From NCBI RefSeq assembly GCF_034190915.1, contig NW_026947500.1, forward strand, positions 20,644,501-20,708,500: a DNA stretch of 64,000 nt, written 5' to 3'. Below, piece after piece: positions 35,375 through 47,331 of this stretch. This stretch comes from Cavia porcellus. Lineage: Eukaryota; Chordata; Mammalia; Rodentia; Caviidae. Under the pieces are notes generated by a model that worked only from the letters and a program-made list of their open reading frames with translations, did no database searches and was not told where the DNA came from. Made by a program: the position numbers and the translations under genes. Position 1 is the stretch's first letter. Each line of letters begins with the position of its first letter.

Positions 35375-35430
35375 AGGCTGGGGACATGGCTCAGTCTCAA
35401 GGCTGTGGGCTCAGTGTCTTTTCCTAGAAA
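35375..35430 (+). repeat. ID SINE fragment
   Basis: GGCTGGGGACATGGCTCAGT start; the rest is degenerate. Confidence 0.55.
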
Positions 35431-35496
35431 AAGAAATGGAATGATTTGTAGACAGCACTGAACATAAAAAATCATATCTTTTCTTTCCTTTTTTCT

Positions 35497-35570
35497 TTTG
35501 GTACTGGGATCAAACTCATGACCACGCACTTGCCAGGCAGGTGTTTATGCCGCTGAGCTAAATCCCCACC
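35497..35570 (-). repeat. ID SINE
   Basis: TTTGGTACTGGGATCAAACT through CGCTGAGCTAAATCCCC. Confidence 0.87.
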
Positions 35571-35937
35571 TTCATATCTTTTCCTAAAAGCTGTGCATTT
35601 TCCACTTAATAAATAGTGAACATATAAGTCACAAGTATTCTTTCTCTGTGATTAAAGTGACATGTAGTATTCAGTTACATAAGACCCATAACATCTCAGA
35701 TAAATCCTTAGTGACACTACTTGGGATTTTTAAAAAATTGTTTGCTTTAATGACCATTCACATAGTTAAATTTTCCTAAATCTTTAATAACTTTCTCAGA
35801 CTGTATTTTTTCAAATAGAATTAATAGGTCAATAGGTTTACAACATATTTCTTCATGCGTTTTATAATATTATTTGACTCTATTTATTCACTGTGGTGGT
35901 TCCTGAACTCAGTGCACTCTTTATTTCTACAGTTTTG

Positions 35938-36006
35938 CTAATAGTCTAAAGTCAATGTTACTGATTGTCTAAAGTCAGTGCTACTAATAATTTAAAGTCA
36001 TGGGTT
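35938..36006. repeat. Three imperfect 23-bp tandem units
   Basis: Units at 35938, 35961 and 35984 all carry the TCTAAAGTCA/TTTAAAGTCA core in the same register. Confidence 0.85.
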
Positions 36007-36124
36007 AAGGACTTACACCCAAGTCAGATTTCAACTGGATACTCTGATGACTGGATGGTCTGCTATGGCATGCATTCCCATGGTAAGATATAGATCTTAA
36101 ATGGCTACTAAAAGCCTCATGTCA

Positions 36125-36203
36125 GGGGCCAGGGATTTAGTTCAGTGGCAAAGCACCTGCCTAAAAAGCACAAGGTCCTGAGTTCAATTCCCAGTCCACC
36201 CTT
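36125..36203 (+). repeat. ID SINE
   Basis: GGGGCCAGGGATTTAGTTCA start and CTGAGTTCAATTCCCAG end. Confidence 0.85.
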
Positions 36204-36204
36204 A

Positions 36205-36497
36205 TGTGATTGGAGGCTGATTGGATCATGGGGTGCTATACTCATCAGTGGCTTAGTCTGATAGCTGACTCACCGTTAGGAGGTGGGGCCTGAGTACAGA
36301 TGGGTCACTTGGCATGATGTGGCAAGATATATCGTCCTCCCAGGCTCCTCCCTTCACTCGCTGCTTCCAGGCTGCCACGGGATGAGCAGTTTCCAGCAAC
36401 CATAGACTGAACTCAAACGAAATAATCTTCTCTGCCTTTAAGTTACAAGTGTCAGACATTTTGTCCCAGTGTTGGTCAATGACTAATACAAATTCCA
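36205..36497 (+). repeat. LTR-like segment, ERVL-MaLR type (tentative)
   Basis: GTTAGGAGGTGGGGCCTGAG, then TGGTCAATGACTAATACAAA at the 3' end, are phrases typical of MaLR LTRs. Heavily diverged and without internal genes. Confidence 0.55.
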
Positions 36498-36559
36498 ATT
36501 TAACAATGTAGGTAATATGTAGAGTATTATGGCGAATGTAACTTTCTAGCCGTACATGT

Positions 36560-37150
36560 GAGCTTTCCTTCCAAGTACAGTATGGAAAGACGGGACTTCA
36601 CAGTGGACAAACCTGGCAAACTCGACCTCACCCCTGTGATCAGTGTCTATGTCAATGTCACAAATCATGCTGACAGGATGTTCCTTGGCAGGACACAATG
36701 AAAATAACCCTTCATCCCTGTGAACTTCCTCTGCAAAGCACACCCCTACCTGTTCATGGAGGAGAAATCAGGCAAGTTACAAAAGAAAGGCATCCAGTCC
36801 CTCTCCAGAACACCTAAAAATGTCATTCTCATTGAAAACGAGGGACATCTGATACACTGTCACAGCCAAGGAGACCAATGGGACATGAGTGTTAATATAG
36901 TGTTTTACCCTGGGTAGAATTCTGGAACAGAAATGAGTGGTGGCCAAAAAAACCCAAGAAATCTGAATAAGCTATGGACTTCAGTTAATCATCAGTGAGT
37001 TATACTGCTTCATTAACTGTAACCAACCTTACCTAGCCTAAAGCGTTAATAGTAGGAGAAACTGTGTGAGGTGCATTTGGGAACTGTAATACCTGCTCAT
37101 TTTCTCTGTAAATATAAAGCTGTTCTAAAAGTAAAGTCTGTTGATAAAAG
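36560..37150 (+). repeat. Old LINE-1 3' UTR-like fragment (tentative)
   Basis: GGGACATGAGTGTTAATATA, AACTGTGTGAGGTGCATTTG and TTCTCTGTAAATATAAAGCT resemble the tail of medium-old mammalian L1. No coding frame is recognisable. Confidence 0.5.
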
Positions 37151-37376
37151 ATACTATCTTTAATAGTATCACCGGTTAAACAGGGAAGAGGTATAAGATG
37201 TTACTGATAACCAAGAGACATCGCTTGGGGACATTCTTAACATCTGAAAATTTAGAATTTTTTAAAAGAATGAAGGGAGAGGTCCACTGAAACAATAAAA
37301 GCAATGTTTTCTGCTTCATTTTAGGCAGCTTGCAAGTAAGCAAATTATTTCTAAGGACATAAAAATTGTTTTTCAA

Positions 37377-37452
37377 GCTGAAGATGTAGCTCAGAAATGG
37401 AGCACTTGGCTAGTGTGCTGGAGGTTCTGGGGTTTGATTCCAGCATGGGGAG
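37377..37452 (+). repeat. ID-like SINE, diverged
   Basis: CTGAAGATGTAGCTCAGAAA start and GGGGTTTGATTCCAGCAT end. Confidence 0.65.
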
Positions 37453-37649
37453 TATTATTTTTCAGGTATTCAAAAGGAGTGGTTGGAGGTAGACTATTGA
37501 TCTGTATGTAGTTAGGTTGAGTTTGTGGATTGTTGACTCAATAAAGATATTTTTAAAGCTTTTCTAAAAAGTTATCAAATAGAAACATAATAAATTGATT
37601 ATATTTTTCTTGGTTTTTTTTTGTTGTTGTTGACGTTTTCTTTTTGGTG

Positions 37650-37737
37650 TTTTGTTTTGTTTTTGGTGCTAAGGACCAAACCCAGGGCTTCCAGTTCGCT
37701 AAACAAGCCTTCTACCACTGAGCTAAATCCCCAGCCC
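37650..37737 (-). repeat. ID SINE
   Basis: GGTGCTAAGGACCAAACCCA through GAGCTAAATCCCCAGCCCC. Confidence 0.85.
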
Positions 37738-37809
37738 CTGATTATCTTTTTCTGATATTTTTGCTAATACTTTTTTGAGACTCAACAAAAATGGAATGAA
37801 AAAAAATTT

Positions 37810-37893
37810 TTTTTTTTTTGGTATCGGGGATGGAACTCACAACGTCATGCTTGCAAGGTGGGTGCTCATGCCACTGAGCTAAATGCCTGGCTT
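37810..37893 (-). repeat. ID SINE
   Basis: TTTGGTATCGGGGATGGAAC through CACTGAGCTAAATGCCTGG. Confidence 0.83.
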
Positions 37894-37904
37894 TTTTTTT
37901 TTTT

Positions 37905-38030
37905 TTTTAAATTTTGAGACAGGGTCTTACTATGTAGTCCAAGCTGGCCCCAGACTGGTGTTGATCTTCCTGCCTCAGCCTTCCAGTTATTGGTACTACA
38001 GGCATACACCACCACACCTGGCTAGTAGTG
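37905..38030 (-). repeat. B1 SINE
   Basis: AATTTTGAGACAGGGTCTTA through ACACCACCACACCTGGC. Confidence 0.88.
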
Positions 38031-38119
38031 AACCTCTGTACAAGTCTACTTTAATGACACACGAGGTTTTTCGGAGTCAGATTTTTGCTTATCGTTTGTC
38101 AGATGGTGGGCATTTCAAT

Positions 38120-38470
38120 AGTTTCTGCTTTCTGACCATTTAGAAAGATACTCTATAAACATCCACACATATGTTGTGCAAACATATGTCTTCAGTTCTC
38201 TTGGGTCTATGCCTAGGAGTTAAACTGCTGGGTCATACAGTAGCTCCATGTTTAAATCTTTGGAGGAACTGCCAAATTGTTCTCCACCGAGGCTGCACCG
38301 TTTTACTTTCCTACCAGTAGTGTGTGAGCATTCCAGTTTGTCTACATCTTCACTAACATTGGTCATTTCCCTCTTTTTTTAAAAAAGAATTACAGTCATT
38401 CCATTCGGTATGATGCATAGCTCATGTGGTTTCAATTTGCATTTCCTTAATGGCTAATAATACTGAGAAC
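38120..38470 (-). repeat. LINE-1 3' region fragment
   Basis: Antisense L1 phrases GCTGGGTCATACAGTAGCTC, GAACTGCCAAATTGTTCTCC and CAATTTGCATTTCCTTAATG, in the order of the ORF2 C-terminus. Confidence 0.85.
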
Positions 38471-38509
38471 TCTTTCAAATGCTTACCAACCACATCTGTA
38501 CCAACTCTG

Positions 38510-38830
38510 TATGCCAGGCGCTATAGTTTGGACCCTAAGTTCTTGGTCCCCAATCGGGAGGTGGTGGAGCCTTTAAGAGATGGGCCTTGGTGGGAGGTCT
38601 CTGGTGACGTGGACAAGAAGGAGATGTGGGACCCCAGCCCCTGCCTCTTTCTTTCTAGTCCTGAGAAGAGCAGCTTTGCTCTGCCAAATACTCCCACTGA
38701 GATGCACTGCCACAGGCCCAGAAGCCACAGGGCCCATCTATCAGGAGCTGGAACTTTCAAAACCATAAGCCCAAACAAACCTTTTCTCTTTATAAGTTGA
38801 TTTCCTCAGGTATTATGTCCTACCCATGGA
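38510..38830 (+). repeat. LTR-like segment, ERVL-MaLR type
   Basis: GCTATAGTTTGGACCCTAAG start, GAGATGGGCCTTGGTGGGAG, and AAGCCCAAACAAACCTTTTC near the end, followed by TTTCCTCAGGTATTATGTCC. These are characteristic MaLR-type LTR phrases. No internal region. Confidence 0.6.
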
Positions 38831-39011
38831 AAGATGATGAGCACATCATATTAATCTATAAGGTTAGGTCTTGCACTCAGAATACACTGAGTAATAAAAT
38901 TTCTGGTAATTAAATGATTTTTACTGTGGCCTCAGACTCAGTAAAATGCAGAGATGGAAGCAAGAAGAGACAGTGCAATTCGCATTTAGGTAGTGTTATG
39001 CATTAAAAACT

Positions 39012-39850
39012 GGTGGTCAACTTAACACCAGCTGAATTAAATCAGCACGGTGCTGAGTGTAGATGGCCCACCTGAGGGAAATTGCCAGCATAAATAGAGA
39101 TGTGGAGAAGAAGAGGGGGCATTGTGAGTGTCTTTAAGTGTTGCTCTTTCAAGCTGTTGGTTCTCCAGGAGGTGCTTGTCATGCTGGCTTCCCCAAGATG
39201 AATTCAGCTCTTATCACTGGAGGAGTTTGGGACCTTATCACTGAGAATGGCTATGGTTCACTTTGGGGGAGATCTGCTCCTTACTTTGAGCATCATTTCC
39301 TGGCTCCGGAGGGGGAAGATGTGTGCTGTTCAGTCTCCAGGAGAAGCTATCACTCTGGCTTCCAGACATGTATTGGACTGTTCTCATCACTGGAGCAGCT
39401 TGGGACCTCAGTGTGGCTGAGGATGGTTGTGGTACTTTTCAAGGCAGCCCTGGTCCTTATTTTGAGCGTCACTTCTTGGGTCCAGTGTAGAACCCTTAAC
39501 CCATAAACAGATCCTTCACCCCACTGGCATAGACTTTCTAGCTTCCACCGCTGACCTTTGGGCTTTCCCAGGCCAGATCCATGGGATAGACTTGCGTGAG
39601 TCATTGTCATGGGCTCTAGGCCTCCAGCTGGACTCGTGAGAGGCTTTGTCATGGGCTCTAGGTCTTCAGCGGGACTCATGCAGGACGTTGCTGTGGGATC
39701 CAGGCCCTCAGCTGAACATTTTAGGTCATTAGTATTGTGGACAGATTTCCTGCACTTTCTTGTATTTAACTCTGGGTGACCATCATAATATTATAAATTC
39801 TGTGTCCTGTATGTAATTGTTCTCCTTGCAGCCCCTAACTGCAACAGCAT
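39012..39850 (+). repeat. Unnamed modular interspersed repeat, copy 1
   Basis: Homologous along its length to the inverted segment at 48140-48730: shared TGGTCAACTT start, CCAGCTGAA, GCCAGCATAAA, GATGAATTCAGCT, a GAGGATGG-TGTGGT block and a GACTT-CGTGAG block. This copy has two ~170-bp modules (39160-39309 and 39332-39486) and three 42-bp units (39589-39714). A frame through it (39138-39506) has no known relatives and is not supported as a gene. I could not assign it to a family. Confidence 0.8.
39589..39714. repeat. Three 42-bp tandem units
   Basis: Units 39589-39630, 39631-39672 and 39673-39714 each begin GACT and end CAGCTG or CAGCGG, with GGGCTCTAGG in the first two and GGGATCCAGG in the third. 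Confidence 0.93.
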
Positions 39851-39999
39851 GGTATCTGCCCTTTATAAAGAATGAGTCTCAAAGAGATGAAGTGGCTTTG
39901 CTAGAGCCACACAGCTGGTATGCAGGAGGCTGGCACAGGTACCCATCCCTCTTTTTGTTTATACACAGTGCTCATCAGAGCCCAAATCGCTTTTAGGAC

Positions 40000-40088
40000 A
40001 CACTGGGGGTGGGGGCGTACAGACGACTGAACTCAGGACCTGTGTCTGCCAAGCAGGTGCTGCACCACTGAGCTACAGCTCTGACCCT
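40000..40088 (-). repeat. ID SINE, diverged
   Basis: ACTGAACTCAGGACCTGTGT through CCACTGAGCTACAGCTCTGA. Confidence 0.78.
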
Positions 40089-40509
40089 GTTGGGATACAT
40101 TTTGATGGCAAAGCCCATCACAGTGTCTGATCAATAACAGCATCAACAGCACAGGTGTTAGGGAGGGGAAAAAAAACCCTCAAAGACTGCATTTTGTAAT
40201 GCTCAGTCAGTTCTAAGAGGGCAGCTATAACTGTAGAGAACTGAGCCATTTTTAAAGACTTATTGACATGGCAGAAATGATTCTGATGCTCAGAAAAGAA
40301 CTGAGTACACAGCACTGCTTGGCATTTCTACTGAGCTGTGACTTTCACGGTGCTGAGACACAGTCCCCACCTTCTAACCCTTTCCTTTTGTTAATGAACA
40401 CTGCTCTAACTACATGTTAGTCACTGGTATCTGCACTAGGAATGTAGAAGTTCTTCTCTTAGGAGCTTCCTCTAGTGGAAGGAGATAACAAAACAAAATA
40501 TTTACAATT

Positions 40510-40663
40510 CCAGCAGGACCTGGTGGTGCACACCTGTAATCCCAGCCCTCGGGAGGCTGAGGCAGGAGTGTCCTTGTGAGTATGAGACCAGCCTGTGCTA
40601 CAAAGTGAGCTCTGAACTTCAGGCCAGTCTGAACTTCATAGTAAGACCCTGTCTCAAAAAAAA
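40510..40663 (+). repeat. B1 SINE
   Basis: CAGGACCTGGTGGTGCACAC start through AGACCCTGTCTCAAAAAAAA. Confidence 0.93.
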
Positions 40664-40868
40664 TTACAGTGGATAAACGTATGGAGGAAGACCTGGTGGG
40701 AAATGTGGTATGTGTTTTAAGATGGTCAGGGGAAGTCTGTCCCATAAGCAGACATCTGAGCAGGGCCTTAAAAGAATTTAGAGAGTGAGCCATACTGGAG
40801 AAACCTTGGCTCCAAGCAAATAGCAGGTGGAAAAGCCCTGTGGCAGGTGAGAAAACTCCATCATTCTT

Positions 40869-40981
40869 TTTTTTTTTTTTTTTTTTTTGTCTTTTTCCTT
40901 TTTATCGGTACCGGGGACCGAACTCATGACTGCCTGCTTTCAAGGCAGGTGCTTATGCCGCTGAGCTAAATCCCCAGCCCC
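40869..40981 (-). repeat. ID SINE with target-site duplication
   Basis: Flanked by ACTCCATCATTCTT at 40855-40868 and 40982-40995 (14 bp, perfect). Confidence 0.96.
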
Positions 40982-41139
40982 ACTCCATCATTCTTAAATG
41001 AAGAAGAGAAAACAAATTCTGTCATCTTCATATGATCCCCTGGATAGGTGATAGATCTCACTCTGCTCCCAAGATTGGAGAGTTAGTAAGAAGAGTGTTT
41101 TGCATCCACATGATTGTGTTTACTTAAAATAATATTTCT

Positions 41140-41265
41140 GAGCTGGATGTGGTAACACATACCTATAATCCCAGCACTGAGGACACTGAGCCAGGAAGAT
41201 CATGAGTCAGAAATCAGTTTATCCTGCGCTACATAGCAAGACTCTATCTCAAAAGAATAAAATAT
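41140..41265 (+). repeat. B1 SINE, diverged
   Basis: GAGCTGGATGTGGTAACACA start through AAGACTCTATCTCAAAAG. Confidence 0.83.
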
Positions 41266-41639
41266 TTTTAATAAACAGTAAAACCCACCACACTTGTTGC
41301 CTAAACATGTCAAATGTGTTTACAAAATTCATGATTGATCCATCTGGCTTGCCATCATGTCAATCCACGCAGATGTTTTCATCTTTGTTCTTTACTAAGC
41401 TGAGGTTTTACCTATGGACTGCACATCATGGGGGCCTTGAAATATCTGCTTGGCTGGGTCAAAAGAAAGATGCTTCCTAGCTGGACAATTGGTGGGCTGA
41501 ATTGCTTTTAGTGATGCAGAAACCACGCTTATTGTTCCAAATGTTTATCCGCCTTCCCATGCAATGGATACAGAAGTTGCCAAGGTGTTAGGTATTTGAT
41601 GGGGGGGGGGACCACTTATTTTTGAGCCCTTAATTTGGT

Positions 41640-42030
41640 GACTTTCAGCCACAACCATATCACTATCTTGTGATTCTGTTCTGCTGGCCTTGCTGTGTGT
41701 GTCTCAGACAGCTACAGTCAGGTGGCAAGCAGAGCTGATGTCTTCTGAGCATTTCCCAGGGATGCAGGAATGACTCTGATTTTCTCCTTCCCTGTAAGGT
41801 CCCAGCTTCTCTTGGCCATACAGCCTTTCCACAAGGCTTCCTGGGCTTCCTCAAAACATGGCGGCCAGATTCCAAGAAAATGAAGCAGAGGCTGCTATTC
41901 CCTGAAATGCTGGTCCCACCATCAGTACACTGACACTTCTGCTACCTGCTTTTGTTTATCCCAGGCTACAGCCAGTCCCTCAATGAGAGGAGGGACTGCA
42001 CACAGATGACCCACAATTTGTGACGTTTCA
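41640..42030. repeat. Old interspersed repeat, family uncertain
   Basis: GCTTCCTGGGCTTCCTCAAA, ACATGGCGGCCAGATTCCAA and CACAATTTGTGA resemble phrases found in old mammalian mobile elements. No terminal repeats or frame support a firm name. The short minus frame 41663-41875 is not a gene. Confidence 0.35.
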
Positions 42031-43282
42031 GTCATGATTTTCCTATTTTATGGTACTATAAAAGCATACCCACACAATCATTATGTTTTTGGCTTTCCAC
42101 ATTCAATCAATTACATGACAGTCAACATTTTGTTATAAAATAGGCTTGTGTTCAACCATTTGCCCAATGGTAGGGTACTGTAAGTATTCTGAGTGCACTG
42201 AAGGGAAGCTACACTGTGATGTTTTAATAGGTAGGTACACTAAGTGCATTTATATTTCCTGCTTATGATGGATTCATTGGGCTCTAATGCCACCGTAAGA
42301 TGAGGAACAGGTGTATTTGAATACCGAAAGCCTGGCAGTATGAGCGTTTGCTATTTAGATAATCGAATGGAAAGGTCGTAGGACATGCTTGTACATGACA
42401 AAGTGTCGTACAACCTGGAAAAAGGAAGAATAATATTTACAGTAGGAAAAAGAACCACCTTGAGGTAAAGGACACGTCTGAGGTATAATCACCCCCGCAG
42501 CGGGGCGGGGGTCAAGACAAGCAGAGGAAACGGGGTGTTTGAGGTTGTTGGGTCTGAAGGTGCTGCGGGTGTTTGTGGGACACAGTATCCTAAGTAGCAT
42601 CTGAGAGGGCGGAGGAGGTAGCAGAAAAAACCAGACAGGAAAACCAGGATGTGATCAGCAGTGCAGGTTCTACCGGGCCGACCTCAAGGTTAAGGCAGAG
42701 TCCCCAGATTCCCGTCTGCCTGAGACTTCGGACTCCAACTGCAGTAAATTCATCAAAGTGCAAACTCGGAGAGAGCAAGACTGGCTTCATATCAGACACT
42801 AGCCACCGTTCTGGGGGTGTGGTGTCCCCCTAAAAGCCCTCTCTCTTAAAATCAGCTGGCTGCAAATGTAGGGTAGCGCGTGACCACTCTCAGGTGTGAT
42901 AACTCACTAGACTGGCTCGTGGATCTCAGGGAAGTGTCATATTTATGATTATACTGTTAGGCTAGCAAAAGAACACAAATCAGAACAAGCCAAAGGCAAA
43001 GAGGCGCACAGCAGAATCTGAACCGGATCCAAACTCGAAGCTCGTGTCCTGTAGAACCGTCAGCGTCCTAGGATTGGTACGTGGCGAGTCACACAGGGCA
43101 CTGACAAGCTAGGAAGCTCAGCTCAGCCCCGCCTCTGGTGCCCACAATTTTCATCCGGGCTGGGTTGGTCTGCGTGGCTGACCTCTGCTCTCCAGCGCCT
43201 CTAGGGGTGAGAACTGATACTACATGCCCAAATACACCACCTTACTTAGCTGGTGCCCAGGCCTTTAAAGATGCTACTTGCA

Positions 43283-43401
43283 GGGGCTGGGGATTTAGCT
43301 CAGCGGCATAAGCACCTGCCTTGCAAGCAGGGCTTTGTGAGTTCGATCCCCGGTACTGATAAAAATGAAAAAGACCAAAAAAAAAAAAAAAAAAAAAAAA
43401 A
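43283..43401 (+). repeat. ID SINE
   Basis: Full-length body with GTTCGATCCCCGGTACTGAT and a GAAAAAGACC tail. No clear target duplication was found. Confidence 0.93.
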
Positions 43402-44014
43402 GCATAAGGCCAGACAATTCAGGCACCCAGGAGTCATGTGACAGAAGCTAGAGCCACAGGCCAGAGTACCCTGTGTGCAAAGCCTGACCCCACCTGCAGT
43501 GTGGAATACTCCTTAGGAGTGAAGGCTCGATAGTTGGCTGGGTTGGCCTGGCCTGTGTGGTTTTAAGGCACACACAGCACCTATATTATGCCAGGCAATC
43601 CTATGAGGATCCTGAAAGGTGATGGATTCTCATCATTGTACATACAAAGAAACGGGGGCTGAAGTCTAACCAATTTGTCTGAAGATACAAAGAAAGCAAA
43701 TAGAGCTAGAAGCTGAGATTACGTTCTTCACCTCCAATCCCTAGGCAGGTCCAATGGTCAAGGTTCAGTTTCATTCCAAACATCTCAAATCTTAGGGCAC
43801 ACAGGCATCTCCTGTACAGGGTCTGAATCAGGGGCTCTGGGGTCAGTCTGAACTACTGCACTTCTAACAAGCTCTCGGGGGAAGCAGAAACTGTGATCCA
43901 GACCACCCTTGACCACACACTCTGAACTATGAGCAGAAGAACAGTTCTATTCCAACAAATTAGTCCAGGCTTAGCATGGACACAGTACAGCTTTCATCCT
44001 GCAATGGCATGTTT

Positions 44015-44170
44015 TGGTTTTTGTCTTTCTGAGACAGGCTTTCACTATCCAGTTCAGGCTGGCCTTGAGCTCACTTTGTAGCCCAGGCTGGTCTCAAATT
44101 TGCAGTGATCCTCCTGCCTCAGCCTCCCAAGTGCTGGAATTACAGCCATGTGCCAACATGCCAGGCTGGC
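44015..44170 (-). repeat. B1 SINE
   Basis: TTTCTGAGACAGGCTTTCAC through CATGTGCCAACATGCCAGGC. Confidence 0.92.
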
Positions 44171-45714
44171 AATGCCATGCTTTATAGGATCTAAGTATAC
44201 CCTCCCCATCACTGATATTTCGGTAAGTACTCCAGCATGGAACCCTGAAGTAATAATGGATCCACACTCTTCAGGATTGTCCTGAGAATTAGTGCTTTAG
44301 GCAATGTTTGTCTTTTGTTTGCACCAGTCTTGAAGGAAAGAGACTCTGTCCTACTCGAATCTGAGCTTTGAGCTCAATGCTTAACAGTAATGTATAGCAG
44401 GAGAGCACAGGCAAGGCAGGTTGCCTATAGCCCTGAGCCCAGCGGTCCTGCTCAGAGCATTGCTCAGGCCAGGGGAACAAAGGACAGGAAAATCACCTGC
44501 ACTATCAGGCTGGTGCAGGGATTAAACGAACAGGTAACAAATGGACAGAACAAGGGCTGGTGCTTCATAAGCACCACAGATGGCTCAGCTGTGATTATTA
44601 ATGAACCACTTAACCATACTTCTCAGCCTCTCATCTATTCATTTGTGGCATTTTATATTTTATTGTTTCGCACATGCACAATGATTTGCCACAAACACGT
44701 CTGGAAACAAGAAACGTATTTGCCCAAAGAGCAAACAGTTACTGAATGAGAACAGCTGAAAAGGAGGACTGGCATCCCCTGCTTGTCTTTACCCAGGTGT
44801 TCCTCTCTGCATGCAACTGCTCTGTGAATTTCAAGTCTATCTGGAACATTTCAGTACATTTTATATTATTGCTCATGGAACTCCTCTTTTAACTCAAAGT
44901 AATTATATTTTGTATGCAGTTAAACTTTGCTGCTTTTTGATTGCTGGGATTACACAATCACTGGACCTTGGATACAATAACCAAGTTTTAGTAGCATCCA
45001 CACTTTGTTGCCTCTATGAGGTACTTTATTCTTCTATACTACTTGGAGGTGTATGTTACCATGTGGTGTTATCACCAAACGATGTTTTTACATCTTGGAT
45101 TATTAGATCAGTCTACTAAGCTGACCACATAAAACAGTGTTTCAGATAACTAGTGCTAATGTGGTAGCATGGAATGTATTTCAGGCTGCACATCTTCCAG
45201 CAGGAACACGGCCAGTGAAAACCAGCAGTTTCAGATACTACTGTAAGGTCTGTGGTGCCAACAGCTCCTTCAGAAACCTACGGCCAGGTAATTCCAGGAA
45301 GACACTACTCACTTCTGTTTCCCTGGATCTATGCAGGAGCAACCACAATTGGCTCCCTTACAACTGTTCTGGGCATCTGTGATTTGGAACAAGGACACTG
45401 TGCTCACAGATGGCCCTTCAGAACTGACAGTGGTCAGCCATGCTGGGAAGAACATAGGGAGCTGCTGACTCTGGATGTCTGCTGGGAAAGGGGGTCTTCT
45501 CTCTGGTATCATGATGTTGCAATTTGGCAACAGGCAGCTTAAAGATGCCGAAATCGCACTAGCATGAAGGCAGCTTTTCAAAGTGTGGTATCTGCTGCAT
45601 ATGGAGATGGTGGGGCACAAAACAATCCCTGGAAGTGTCAAGACAGAAGTCTACTGTCCAAATGATGATGATGGTGATGACACTAACACTGAAAATCATG
45701 GGTTTTATTATTTT

Positions 45715-45865
45715 TGTCTTTTTGAGACAGGGTCTTGCTATGCAGTTCAGGCTGGCCTTGAGCTCACCTTGTAATCCAGGCTGGTCTCGAACTCACAATG
45801 ATCCTCCTGCCTCAGCCTCCTGAGTGCTAGGGTGTGGGGTGTGCACCCCCACACCCAGTTATCAC
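45715..45865 (-). repeat. B1 SINE
   Basis: TCTTTTTGAGACAGGGTCTT through GGGGTGTGCACCCCCACACC. Confidence 0.92.
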
Positions 45866-46139
45866 AGTGGTCTTGATTGAAGATTTATGTTGTGGCAAGT
45901 ACTGTGGCAAACACTTCCTATGTGTTACCTTGTTTAGCCCTCATGAAAACCTACAGAGGTAGGGACCATGTTGTCACCATTTTACAGATAAGACTCAGGT
46001 ACAGCAATAAGGGACGAATCCAGGTTCAGAAAGTTAACAAGTGGCAAAGTCAGGACTCAAGTGGTGGTCTAACTGTAACCCTAAACTCACAATTTTGCGG
46101 AGTTATTACACCTATATCATGAGGATTTGCATTACCCTG

Positions 46140-46450
46140 AAAGGAAACCCGTACCCAACTCCAATATTCCCTTTCCTGCTCCAACCCTGCATTAAGATGC
46201 TGTCTCTCATGGAACTGTCTACCCCAGACATTTCATGTGAATGGAATCAGATCACATATGGCCTTCTGCCTCTAGCATCTCTTTCTTAGCACAATGGTTC
46301 ATCTATGTTGTAGTGTGTGTTAATACTTCATTCCTCTTGAAGGCCAAATAACTCACATTTTATTCGTTTATAAACATTAGAATGGTTTCAACATTTTGGC
46401 TGTTGTAAATAGTGTCTTTGTAAATAGTACAATTTTTTGTTTGAATACCT
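46140..46450 (-). repeat. LINE-1-like fragment
   Basis: Antisense phrases GAATGGAATCAGATCACATA, ACAATGGTTCATCTATGTTG and TTTTGGCTGTTGTAAATAGT match the old L1 3' region. Confidence 0.7.
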
Positions 46451-47196
46451 GTTTTCCATTGAGGGGAGTGACAGAAAGTATAGGCATTCATCTCCATTGG
46501 TTGAAAGAAGGAAATCAATAAAATACAGTAAGTCCCCAATTTATGAATGAGTTCCATTCAGGGAGAATGCTCGTATTTATTGATAATCCAACAAAGTGAG
46601 TCTTACACAGTACACCTGTGAAAGTTCGCAACTCAAATGTCTGTAAGTTAAAGTTTGGGTTTGAGCTCAAAAGAAAAACAAAAACAACCCAAACTCAAAC
46701 TGTATCCAAAACTCTTTGGTCACTCAAGAAATACTGAGGACCTTCTTTACAGCTGGCTGCCTAAACACCAAGCCTTGGGAATACAAAACCATTGAGACAA
46801 AAATCATCCTGACTTCCTCAGCAGTGACAGAAAAGTTAAGGGATAGAATTTTTGGCGTAGCTAAGAAGATAAGAAATATGAAATAAAAGTGGCCTTTATT
46901 TTATGAATGCGGAGAGAGACTCCATGACCTCCAGGGTCTGGCTTTTTCTCTGCCTGACAAGTGGGGTGGGGACATACACGTAGCTTAGGTTTGGGGTGGG
47001 GCCTGAAGGGCCCTGATGAACAAGTAGCCCACTGGAATTCATTTGGAGCCACAGTTAAATTGCTTAGGGGGAAGATGACCTTTAGCCTCCCAGCGCCTCC
47101 CACTGCTACAGTGTCTTATTTAGGGCAAAATCCTTTCATTAAGTAAGGGAGTAAAATGAGGATTTGTAACCCTGAGCATTAAGAATTCCTTTTTCT

Positions 47197-47309
47197 GGGG
47201 CTGGGGACTTAGCTCAGTGGCATAAGCGCCTACCTTGCAAGCAGGCAGTCGTGAGTTTGATCCCTGGTACCGATAAAAACGAAAAAGACAAAAAAAAAAA
47301 AAAAAAAAA
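47197..47309 (+). repeat. ID SINE with target-site duplication
   Basis: Flanked by AAGAATTCCTTTTTCT at 47181-47196 and 47310-47325 (16 bp, perfect). Confidence 0.96.
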
Positions 47310-47331
47310 AAGAATTCCTTTTTCTTTCTTT

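Noticed and set aside
44811..45542. Run of open frames with hydrophobic segments, considered as a possible retrocopy or membrane-protein pseudogene
   Set aside because: No recognisable family, no poly(A) tract or target duplication, and the frames differ between pieces. A translated search against proteins would settle it.
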